Of a stretch of 38,323 bases of DNA, positions 31,292 to 38,323 are shown one piece after another. The stretch spans positions 1-38,323 of the forward strand of contig JAHQVJ010000231.1 in NCBI GenBank assembly GCA_019634415.1, given 5' to 3'. Both the position numbers and the translations under genes were made by a program. Under the pieces are notes generated by a model. That model was given only the letters and a program-made list of their open reading frames with translations, did not search any database and had not been told where the DNA came from. Origin of the DNA: Myxococcales bacterium. Lineage in GTDB: Bacteria > Myxococcota_A > UBA796 > GCA-2862545. How positions within the stretch are numbered: the first letter of the stretch is position 1; each line of letters starts with the position of its first letter.

Positions 31292-33177
31292 GCTGGCCCG
31301 ACACGCTGCCGGGCCTGCTGATGGGCCACGCCGAGCGGACCCCCGACGGAACCGCCCTGCGAGAGCGGCACCACGGGATCTGGAAGACGCTGACGTGGCG
31401 CGAGTACGCCGATCGGGTGGCGGACTTCTCCGAGGGGCTGCTGCAGCTGGGGCTGCAGCCTGGCGAGACCGTGGCCATCATCGGCGACAATCGGCCGGAG
31501 TGGCTGATCACGGAGCTGGCGGCGCAGGCCGCGGGCGCACGCTCCCTGGGGATCTACCAAGACGCCGTGGGCGAGGAGCTGGCCTACGTCTTCGACCATG
31601 CCGAGGTCTCCTTCGTGGTGGTGGAGGACCAGGAGCAGGTCGACAAGGTGCGCGAGCTTGGGCTGGGCGAGCGCGTGCGGAAGGTGATCTACTACGACCC
31701 CCGCGGGCTCGAGGGCTACGACGTGCCCTGGCTGATGCGGTTCACCGAGGTCCAGACCCTGGGCGAGCAGGCCGGAGGGCGCGCAGCGCTGCCCGAACGG
31801 GTCCGGCAGACCTCCGCGAGCGACCTCGCGATCCTGTCCACCACCTCGGGCACCACGGGCAAGCCCAAGCTCGCCATGCTCACCCACGACAACCTCATCA
31901 GCATGGGCCGCACGCTGATGAACGTCGATCCCATGGATCCGAGCGACGACTTCGTGTCGGTGCTGCCCCTGGCCTGGATCGGCGAGCAGATGATGGCGGT
32001 GGCGTGTGGACTCACCGTGGGCTTCCCCTTGAGCTTCCCCGAGGGCTCCGACAGCGTGCGGCGGGATCTTCGCGAGATCGCACCGCGGGTCATGTTCAAC
32101 CCGCCCCGGATCTGGGAGGCATTGATCAGCGAGGTGCAGTCCCGCATCGAGGACACCACACCGCTCAAGCGCTGGGCCTACCGCCGGGGACTGGCCGTCG
32201 GCACGGCCATGGCCAATGCCCGCTTCGAGGGCCGCACTCCCGGCGTCGCCCTGCGTCTCGCCTTTGCGTTCGCGAACGCAGCGGTGCTGCGCCCCATCAA
32301 GAACCACCTCGGCCTCACGCAGCTACAGCGCGCCTACACGGGCGGCGCCGCCCTCGGGCCGGACGTGTTCCGGTTCTTCCACGCGCTGGGTGTCAACCTC
32401 AAGCAGATCTATGGGCAGACGGAGACGTCGGGCATCGCCGTGCTCCACCGCGACGGCGCCATCGACTTCGACACCGTGGGCGAGCCCCTGCCCGAGACCG
32501 AGGTGCGGATCGACGAGGGTGGCCAGATCCTGGTGCGCAGCCCCGCGGTGATGCGCGGCTACTACCGCAACGACGAGGCCACCGCCGAGGTGATGGTGGA
32601 CGGCTGGCTACGCACGGGCGACGCCGGCTACTTCGACGACCGCGGGCAGCTGATCGTGCTCGATCGCGCCAAGGACGTGATGACGCTGGCGGACGGCACG
32701 CTGTTCAGCCCCCAGTTCATCGAGAACAAGCTGAAGTTCAGCCCCTACGTGAAGGAGGCCGTGGTGTTCGGCGGCGGCGCCTGGCCGAACGTGACGGCCA
32801 TGATGAACATCGACTTCGCCAACGTGGGGAAGTGGGCCGAGAACCAGCGCATCAGCTACACCACCTACACCGACCTCGCACAGAAGCCCGAGGTGTACGC
32901 GCTGGTGCTGGCGCACGTGACGGGTCGCAACGCGGAGCTGCCGGTTGCTGCCCGCATCCACCGCTTCGTGCTGCTCCACAAGGAGCTGGACGCCGACGAC
33001 GCCGAGCTCACCCGCACGCGCAAGGTGCGCCGCAACCTGGTGGCCGAGCGCTACGCCGAGATCGTGGGGGGGCTGTACGGCACCGACGACGCCGTGCAGA
33101 TCCGCTCCACCATCCACTACCAGGACGGCTCCAGCGCCGACCTCGACACCCGCCTCGCCATCCAGACGGTGCCGTGA
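31288..33177 (+). CDS. Long-chain acyl-CoA synthetase-like AMP-forming ligase
   Basis: A 629-aa member of the adenylate-forming family. The P-loop is ILSTTSGTTGKPKLAMLTHD (residues 183-202). QIYGQTETSG, LRTGDAGYFDDRGQLIVLDR and TRTRKVRRNL follow, covering adenine binding, the hinge and the C-terminal subdomain. It would activate a carboxylic acid with ATP and CoA. Fatty acids are the family default, but linkage to a Liv-type importer suggests that the transported acid is the substrate. Its ATG overlaps the livG stop and its TGA overlaps the livH ATG by one base, so it is embedded in the transporter operon. Confidence 0.9.
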   Translation: MSWPDTLPGLLMGHAERTPDGTALRERHHGIWKTLTWREYADRVADFSEGLLQLGLQPGETVAIIGDNRPEWLITELAAQAAGARSLGIYQDAVGEELAYVFDHAEVSFVVVEDQEQVDKVRELGLGERVRKVIYYDPRGLEGYDVPWLMRFTEVQTLGEQAGGRAALPERVRQTSASDLAILSTTSGTTGKPKLAMLTHDNLISMGRTLMNVDPMDPSDDFVSVLPLAWIGEQMMAVACGLTVGFPLSFPEGSDSVRRDLREIAPRVMFNPPRIWEALISEVQSRIEDTTPLKRWAYRRGLAVGTAMANARFEGRTPGVALRLAFAFANAAVLRPIKNHLGLTQLQRAYTGGAALGPDVFRFFHALGVNLKQIYGQTETSGIAVLHRDGAIDFDTVGEPLPETEVRIDEGGQILVRSPAVMRGYYRNDEATAEVMVDGWLRTGDAGYFDDRGQLIVLDRAKDVMTLADGTLFSPQFIENKLKFSPYVKEAVVFGGGAWPNVTAMMNIDFANVGKWAENQRISYTTYTDLAQKPEVYALVLAHVTGRNAELPVAARIHRFVLLHKELDADDAELTRTRKVRRNLVAERYAEIVGGLYGTDDAVQIRSTIHYQDGSSADLDTRLAIQTVP

Positions 33178-34049
33178 TGGACCTCTTCGTGCAGCTCACC
33201 GTCACGGGCCTCACCAACGGCGCCATCCTGTCGCTGGCCGCCCTGGGCTTCGTGCTGATCTACAAGTCCAGCGACGTGCTCAACTTCGCCCAGGGCGAGT
33301 TCCTGCTGCTGGGCGCCTACTTCGCCTACGCCGCCATCGTGCAGGGAGGCCTGCCCTGGCCCGTGGGCATGGCCATCACGGTGGGCTGCGCGGTGGCGAT
33401 GGGGCTCGTGGTGGAGCGGCTGGTGCTGCGGCCCATGGTCGGGGAGCCCGTGATCTCGCTGATCATGGTCACCATCGGTCTGGCCAGCGTGCTGCGTGCC
33501 ATCGTGGGCCTGATCTGGGGCACCCAGCCGCGGCCGTTTCCCGCCTTCATCCCGAGCGAGCCCGTCACCATCGGAGCCGCCACCGTGGGCAGCGATCGCC
33601 TGTGGGCCATCGTGGTGGCCGGTGTGTTGCTCGCCGGCTTCACGCTGTTCTTCCGCCTCACGCGGCAGGGCATCGCCATGCGCGCCGTGGCCGACGACCA
33701 GCAGGCCGCCATGAGCATGGGCATCAGCGTGAACCGCGTGTTCGGCTGGGCCTGGGCCATCGGCGCCGTCTCCGCGGCGCTGGGCGGTGCCATCCTCGCC
33801 AACATCGTGGGGGTGGGCCCCGAGCTCGGACACTTCGGGCTGTACGTCTTCCCCGTCGTCATCGTGGGAGGGCTCGACTCCATCCCGGGTGCGGTGGTGG
33901 GAGGACTCATCATCGGGCTGCTGCAGGCCTACACCCGCGGCTACGTGGGCGACGGCCTGGATCAAGTGCTGCCCTACATCGTGCTGGTGGGGATCCTGCT
34001 GGTGCGCCCCTATGGGTTGTTCGGCGAGCAGCGCGTGGAGCGAGTCTGA
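33177..34049 (+). CDS. livH: Branched-chain-type ABC transporter permease LivH
   Basis: A 290-aa inner-membrane permease with about eight helices. Family marks are LTNGAILSLAALGFVLIYKS, VLNFAQGEFLLLGAY, GIAMRAVADDQQAAMSMGI (the loop that docks the ATPase) and VVIVGGLDSIPGAVVGGLII. It pairs with LivM to form the channel. The ATG overlaps both neighbouring genes by one base each (TGATG). Confidence 0.95.
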   Translation: MDLFVQLTVTGLTNGAILSLAALGFVLIYKSSDVLNFAQGEFLLLGAYFAYAAIVQGGLPWPVGMAITVGCAVAMGLVVERLVLRPMVGEPVISLIMVTIGLASVLRAIVGLIWGTQPRPFPAFIPSEPVTIGAATVGSDRLWAIVVAGVLLAGFTLFFRLTRQGIAMRAVADDQQAAMSMGISVNRVFGWAWAIGAVSAALGGAILANIVGVGPELGHFGLYVFPVVIVGGLDSIPGAVVGGLIIGLLQAYTRGYVGDGLDQVLPYIVLVGILLVRPYGLFGEQRVERV

Positions 34050-35098
34050 TGGAAGCGGGCATCCACCACAGCACCTACCGCGCCGACATGGCGCTGCGGC
34101 AGACCCGAGCAGAGAAGGTGCGGCTGGCCCTGTTCGTATCCGCCGTGCTGATCTTCCCCTTCTTCGCCGACCGCTACGCGCTGACGCTGGCCAACCAGAT
34201 CGCCATCGCCACGGTGGGGGCCATCGGCCTCAACATCCTGGTGGGCTACACGGGCCAGATCTCGTTGGGCCAAGGCGGGTTCATGGCCGTCGGCGCCTAC
34301 ACCGCCGCACTGCTCACCGTGAACCTCGACATGCACTGGGCGCTGTCGATCGTGGTGGCGGCCCTGGTGGGCGCCGCGGTGGGCGTGATCTTCGGCGTCC
34401 CGTCCCTACGACTGAAGGGGTTGTACCTGGCCATCGCCACACTCGCGGCCCAGGAGATCATCCTGTGGGTGGTCACCCACGCCGACGCGCTCACCGGGGG
34501 CAAGGAGGCCATCGTGGTTCCCGATCCGCAGCTGCTCGGCTGGTCTCTGCGCGACGACTTCAACTTCTACTGGCTCGGTGCGGGCTGCGCGGCGCTGGCG
34601 GCGCTGGCCAACCTCAACCTGCTGCGAACCCACTATGGGCGGGCCTTCGTGGCGATCCGCGACCAGGACATCGCCGCGAGCGCCATGGGCGTGGACGTGT
34701 TCCGCACGAAGCTCGTCGCCTTCGCGCTGTCGTCGGGGATCGTCGCCGTGGCGGGGGCATTGCTGGCCCACTACCGCGGCATCGTCACGTGGGAGCGGTT
34801 CACCATCGACATCTCGATCCTGTACCTGTCGATGATCATCATCGGAGGGCTGGGATCGGTGTCGGGGAGCTTCTTCGGTGCGGTGCTGCTCACGCTGCTG
34901 CCCGCCATGATCACCGAGGTCGGGTACGGTCTGTCGGAGGCCATTCCGTCCATCGACGCCACGATTCCATACGTGCAGCAGGCCGTCTTCGGCCTCACCA
35001 TCATGCTCTTCCTCATCTTCGAGCCCCGTGGGCTGCACGAGATCTGGAAGAACATCAAGGACTACTTCTGGCTGTGGCCATTCGACTACGAACGCTGA
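34049..35098 (+). CDS. livM: Branched-chain-type ABC transporter permease LivM
   Basis: A 349-aa inner-membrane permease. Typical blocks are IGLNILVGYTGQISLGQGGF, GVPSLRLKGLYLAIATLAAQ, AFVAIRDQDIAASAMGVDVF (coupling helix region) and MIIIGGLGSVSGSFFGAVLL. The C-terminal tail ends WKNIKDYFWLWPFDYER, an aromatic extension often seen on LivM proteins of this ligase-linked type. The ATG overlaps the livH stop. Confidence 0.95.
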   Translation: MEAGIHHSTYRADMALRQTRAEKVRLALFVSAVLIFPFFADRYALTLANQIAIATVGAIGLNILVGYTGQISLGQGGFMAVGAYTAALLTVNLDMHWALSIVVAALVGAAVGVIFGVPSLRLKGLYLAIATLAAQEIILWVVTHADALTGGKEAIVVPDPQLLGWSLRDDFNFYWLGAGCAALAALANLNLLRTHYGRAFVAIRDQDIAASAMGVDVFRTKLVAFALSSGIVAVAGALLAHYRGIVTWERFTIDISILYLSMIIIGGLGSVSGSFFGAVLLTLLPAMITEVGYGLSEAIPSIDATIPYVQQAVFGLTIMLFLIFEPRGLHEIWKNIKDYFWLWPFDYER

Positions 35099-35108
35099 GG
35101 GAGCTGTC

Positions 35109-36341
35109 ATGGGGCGCATCGCGAGCATCATCCTGGGGGCCACCCTCGTGGCCTGCGGCTCCTCACAGACCCCGGAGTCCGACGGACCCGCGCCCATCCT
35201 CATCGGCGCCATCTTCGACCTGACGGGAGCCACCTCGGACGTGGGCACCATGTATGCCGACGGCCTCAAGGACTACGTGAGCTGGCGCAACGATCAGGGC
35301 GGCGTGCAGGGCCGACCGCTGGAGCTGCTGTCTGCGGACTACGCCTACAAGGTGGACCGCGCCGAGCAGCTGTACACCCGCTTCGTCTCCCAGGGCGCGG
35401 TGGTCTTCCAGGGCTGGGGCACGGGCGACACCGAGGCCCTGCGGGGTCGCATCGCGTCCGACAAGGTGCCCTTCATGTCGGCGTCGTACTCCACCGGACT
35501 GCTCGACATGGAGGAGGCGCCCTACAACTTCCTCGTGGGCACCACCTACTCGGACCAGGCGATCATCGGCGTGCGTCACTGCCTGGAGGATTACCTCGCC
35601 AAGGGCGGCCAGGGCAAGGCGAAGGTCGCCATCCTGCACCACGACAGTCCCTTCGGGAAGTCGCCCCTGGCCGAGGCCCAGGCCTTCGCGGACGCCAACG
35701 GCGTGGAGCTCACCACCATGGCCATGTCCAAGGGCGCCACGGACTACGTGGCGGAGCTGGCCCGCCTCAAGGCTGACGGCGTCACCCACGTGGTGATCCA
35801 CAACACGGCCGGACCAGCGTCGGTGCTGGTCAAGGACGCCAAGACCCAGGGCATGGATCTGACCTTCGTGGGCCTGGTGTGGGTCGCCGACGAGATCTTC
35901 CTGAAGCTCGCCGGAGAGGCCGCCGAGGGTGTGGTGGGTGCCATCCCCTTCGCCATCCCCACCGAGGAGCTGCCGGGCAGCAAGGACGCGCGGGAGTACC
36001 TGGCGAGCCAGGGCGGATCGCTGCAGGAGAAGGGCCTGCACTACACCCAGGGGTGGTGGACGATGGGCGTGATGTTGGAGGGCGTGGACCGCGCCATCCA
36101 GGCGAACCCCGAGGCCGAGCTGTCGGGAGAGGCCATCAGGTCGGCCCTGGAGACCCTGAAGGACTACGACACCGGCGGGATCACGGCCCCCATCACCTTC
36201 ACCGCCGAGAGCCACCGCGGCAACGACGCCCTGCGCCTGCACAAGGTCGTTCACGGCAAGTGGGTCGCCATCGGCGACGGGCTGACCTCGGCGTCGGACC
36301 CGGTGACGCGGCCCGCGCCCGCCGGCGACGAGACTCCCTGA
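35109..36341 (+). CDS. Substrate-binding lipoprotein of the Liv-type transporter
   Basis: A 410-aa type I periplasmic binding protein. The ATG is set by GGGAG seven bases upstream. The lipoprotein signal ends ATLVAC (Cys16). The Peripla_BP_6 pattern starts PILIGAIFDLTGATSDVGTM, with YADGLKDYVSWRNDQGGVQG, VVFQGWGTGDTEALRGRIAS and VAILHHDSPFGKSPL following. Binding-site residues do not by themselves reveal the ligand; the two adjacent acyl-CoA ligase-type genes favour a carboxylic acid over an amino acid. It lies between livM and livF. Confidence 0.93.
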   Translation: MGRIASIILGATLVACGSSQTPESDGPAPILIGAIFDLTGATSDVGTMYADGLKDYVSWRNDQGGVQGRPLELLSADYAYKVDRAEQLYTRFVSQGAVVFQGWGTGDTEALRGRIASDKVPFMSASYSTGLLDMEEAPYNFLVGTTYSDQAIIGVRHCLEDYLAKGGQGKAKVAILHHDSPFGKSPLAEAQAFADANGVELTTMAMSKGATDYVAELARLKADGVTHVVIHNTAGPASVLVKDAKTQGMDLTFVGLVWVADEIFLKLAGEAAEGVVGAIPFAIPTEELPGSKDAREYLASQGGSLQEKGLHYTQGWWTMGVMLEGVDRAIQANPEAELSGEAIRSALETLKDYDTGGITAPITFTAESHRGNDALRLHKVVHGKWVAIGDGLTSASDPVTRPAPAGDETP

Positions 36342-36342
36342 C

Positions 36343-37134
36343 ATGCTCGCCCTGGCCAACGTCGAGGTCCGCTACGACCATGTGATCCTGGTGCTCAAGG
36401 GCATGTCCATGGAGGTGCCCGAGGGCAAGGTGGTGGCCTTGCTGGGGTCCAACGGGGCCGGCAAGTCCACCACGCTGAAGGCCATCTCCGGTCTGCTCGG
36501 CCCCGAGCGCGGGGCGGTCAGCGACGGCACCATCAGCTGGCAGGGAAGGCCCATCCAGCACGCCCAGCCCGACCACATCGTTCGGCAGGGGATCTTCCAG
36601 GTGATGGAGGGACGACGGGTGTTCGAGCACCTCACTGTGGAGGAGAACCTGCTGGCCGGCGGGCACACCCGCCCCGACCGCATCGGCGCCACCGATCTGC
36701 AGGCGATCTACGAGTGGTTTCCTCGACTGTCGGAGCGCAGACGCCAGGTGGCTGGCTACCTGTCGGGGGGCGAACAGCAGATGCTGGCCATCGGGCGCGC
36801 GCTCATGGCGAAGCCCACGCTGATGCTCCTCGACGAGCCTTCCTTGGGCTTGGCGCCTCTGCTCGTGGCCGAGATCTTCGAGATCGTGCGTCGGATCAAC
36901 GAGGAGCGCGGCACCACCATCCTGCTCGTGGAGCAGAACGCCCGCCGTGCGTTGGACATCGCTGACCACGCCTACATCATGGAGGGGGGTCGCATCGTGC
37001 TCGAGGGCACCCCGGACGAGCTACGCGGGAACGCCGACGTGCAGGAGTTCTACCTGGGCATGTCGCAACAGGGCGGCCGCAAGTCGTATCGGGACGTCAA
37101 GCACTACAAGCGTCGAAAGCGCTGGCTGTCGTAG
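36343..37134 (+). CDS. livF: Branched-chain-type ABC transporter ATPase LivF
   Basis: A 263-aa ATPase. Walker A is LLGSNGAGKSTTLK, the signature YLSGGEQQMLAIGRAL, Walker B LMLLDEPSLGLAPLL, and the switch His position is replaced by Gln (LLVEQNARRAL), as usual in LivF. Compared with E. coli LivF there is a basic C-terminal extension, SYRDVKHYKRRKRWLS, found in ligase-associated versions. It starts one base after the binding-protein stop. Confidence 0.94.
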   Translation: MLALANVEVRYDHVILVLKGMSMEVPEGKVVALLGSNGAGKSTTLKAISGLLGPERGAVSDGTISWQGRPIQHAQPDHIVRQGIFQVMEGRRVFEHLTVEENLLAGGHTRPDRIGATDLQAIYEWFPRLSERRRQVAGYLSGGEQQMLAIGRALMAKPTLMLLDEPSLGLAPLLVAEIFEIVRRINEERGTTILLVEQNARRALDIADHAYIMEGGRIVLEGTPDELRGNADVQEFYLGMSQQGGRKSYRDVKHYKRRKRWLS

Positions 37135-37153
37135 CCAGGGCCGAGGAGAGCAC

Positions 37154-38323
37154 GTGGACCTGCACTCGCTGATCAGCCACCTCGTGTCGCGCGCACCCGC
37201 CTTCGCGCGCCGGATGCAGCAGGCCGGGCTATCGCCCGACGCCGTGCACTCGCTGTCGGATCTGGCCGCACTGCCCGTGCAGCGCAAGGGGTCCTTGGTG
37301 GAGCTGCAGGCCGCAGACCCGCCCTTCGGGGGGATGCTCGCCGTGACACCGGGGGAGCTGAAGGGGATCTACCAGTCTCCCGGGCCCATCTACACCCCCG
37401 AGCCCAAGGTGGCAGACGCCTGGCGGTGGGCCCCGGCACTGCAGACGGCTGGCTTCGGTCCGAACCAGGGCGTGCTCAACGCCTTCGGCTACCACCTCTC
37501 CCCCGCCGGCGTGATGTTCCACGAGGGGCTGGCCGCGCTGGGCTGCACCGTGATCCCCGGCGGCGTGGGCAACCAAGAGCAACAGGTGCGGCTGCTGCAC
37601 CACCTCGAGCTCACTGGCTACGTGGGGTTGCCCTCGTACCTGAAGGCGCTGCTCGACAAGGCAGAGGAGCTGTCGCTGCCCCTGTCGCTGCAGCGGGCCT
37701 TCGTGGCCGCCGAGCCGCTGCCGCCGTCGCTAAGGGACGAGCTACAGCGTCGGGGCGTGCAGGTGCGGCAGGGCTACGGCACCGCCGAGACCGGCAACCT
37801 CGGGTTCGAGTGCGATGCACTGGCCGGCTGGCACGTGCCCGACGACGTGTGGGTGCAGATCTGCGACCTGACCACCGGCGCTCCCCTGCCCGCCGGCGAG
37901 GTGGGGGAGGTCGTGATCACGTCGAAGTCTCCGCACTATGCGCTGGTGCGCTTCGGCGTGGGAGATCTGTCCAGCCTCGACACAAGCCCCTGCACCTGCG
38001 GCCGCACCTCTGCACGGCTGATGGGCTGGCAGGGGCGGGCGGACGCCGCGGTGAAGGTGCGCGGGCTGTTCGTACATCCGCGTCAGCTGGCGGCGCTGGT
38101 GGCTCGCTTTCCCTCCATCGTGTACTGGCAGGGCGAGATCACGCGGCACAACCACAAGGATCGCCTGGTCTTGCGCATCGAGACCACGGATCCGAGCGTG
38201 GCGCAGCAGGTGGAGGTGCTTGCCCCGAGCGTGGTCAAGATCCGGCTCGAGGTGCAGGCCGTGGCGCCGGGCAGCCTCACCCCCGATGCCGAGCCCCTGG
38301 TGGACGCCCGCACCTGGAACTGA
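37154..38323 (+). CDS. PaaK-like adenylate-forming protein with degenerate P-loop
   Basis: A 389-aa relative of phenylacetate-CoA ligase. The GTG at 37154 has GAGGAG six bases upstream. Recognisable parts are FGYHLSPAGVMFHEGLAALG, RQGYGTAETGNLGFECDAL, VRFGVGDLSSLD and CTCGRTSARLMGWQGRADAA. Where PaaK has SSGTTGxPT, this protein has YQSPGPIYTPEPK, so the usual Ser/Thr/Gly-rich ATP loop is not conserved. It may still bind a nucleotide, may activate a carboxylic acid less classically, or may be a regulatory relative. It is the last gene of the liv operon within the window, and its stop codon is the last three bases. Confidence 0.8.
   Translation: MDLHSLISHLVSRAPAFARRMQQAGLSPDAVHSLSDLAALPVQRKGSLVELQAADPPFGGMLAVTPGELKGIYQSPGPIYTPEPKVADAWRWAPALQTAGFGPNQGVLNAFGYHLSPAGVMFHEGLAALGCTVIPGGVGNQEQQVRLLHHLELTGYVGLPSYLKALLDKAEELSLPLSLQRAFVAAEPLPPSLRDELQRRGVQVRQGYGTAETGNLGFECDALAGWHVPDDVWVQICDLTTGAPLPAGEVGEVVITSKSPHYALVRFGVGDLSSLDTSPCTCGRTSARLMGWQGRADAAVKVRGLFVHPRQLAALVARFPSIVYWQGEITRHNHKDRLVLRIETTDPSVAQQVEVLAPSVVKIRLEVQAVAPGSLTPDAEPLVDARTWN

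Noticed and set aside
1..38323. tRNA(Sec), other tRNA, CRISPR array or insertion sequence
   Set aside because: I looked for T-loop-like GGTTCGA segments, regular direct repeats with spacers, and transposase frames. The few T-loop-like hits lie inside coding regions (coxS, coxD).

Overview
The window is about 38 kb of GC-rich DNA with strongly GC-biased third codon positions. Genes are packed tightly, and many start codons overlap the previous stop codon (ATGA, GTGA, TTGA). The gene content points to a Myxococcota-like or other 'deltaproteobacterial' genome: a Cys-rich 52-residue repeat on a secreted metalloprotease, a relic with the CGCG-PD-x-D-x-D-x-DGTPDC type of repeat, a repeat-companion (TIGR02996-like) protein, Sel1-like and MORN-like proteins, and Asp/Thr-rich lipoproteins. 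This placement is inference; no rRNA or marker gene is present. I saw no tRNA, rRNA, CRISPR array or insertion sequence.

Left arm (1-9782, all on the minus strand). In the direction of transcription there is an unknown 726-aa protein, a protein of 24-residue MORN/YwqK-like repeats, a CxxC/membrane protein, a GT-C-like membrane protein, SelA (selenocysteine synthase), a J-like plus RodZ-type HTH fusion, an RluD-type pseudouridine synthase, a possible 52-aa ORF and a Sel1-repeat protein cut by the window edge. Divergent from this (9857-12575, plus strand) are FdhD, an APH-fold kinase-like protein and a membrane protein, coupled by 4-base overlaps. SelA and FdhD together suggest that the cell makes a selenocysteine- and molybdenum-dependent formate dehydrogenase encoded elsewhere.

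Envelope section (12600-19135). Two lipoproteins (a beta-helix-like one and a Thr/Asp-rich one), an 81-aa ORF, an MBOAT O-acyltransferase with an SGNH-like partner, and a MACPF-domain lipoprotein. A perfect 10-bp-stem hairpin separates the MACPF gene from the next, convergent operon.

Molybdenum hydroxylase section (19184-27853). coxS-coxL-coxM, in the order and with the AYRGAGR active-site loop of form II CO dehydrogenase-like enzymes. Divergent from coxS is a type II haloacid dehalogenase-like gene. Then come two overlapping genes of unknown function, coxG on the plus strand, a decayed gene relic, and coxD-coxE (MoxR ATPase plus VWA protein) on the minus strand. The enzyme, its maturation pair and its membrane-recruitment factor are all here; the substrate is not decided by sequence.

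Right arm. A metzincin protease with three Cys-rich repeats sits behind a lipoprotein gene (27952-30209, minus strand). A seven-gene operon then runs to the window end (30458-38323, plus strand): livG, a long-chain acyl-CoA synthetase, livH, livM, a periplasmic binding lipoprotein, livF and a PaaK-like adenylate-forming protein. This layout suggests import of a carboxylic acid followed by CoA activation.
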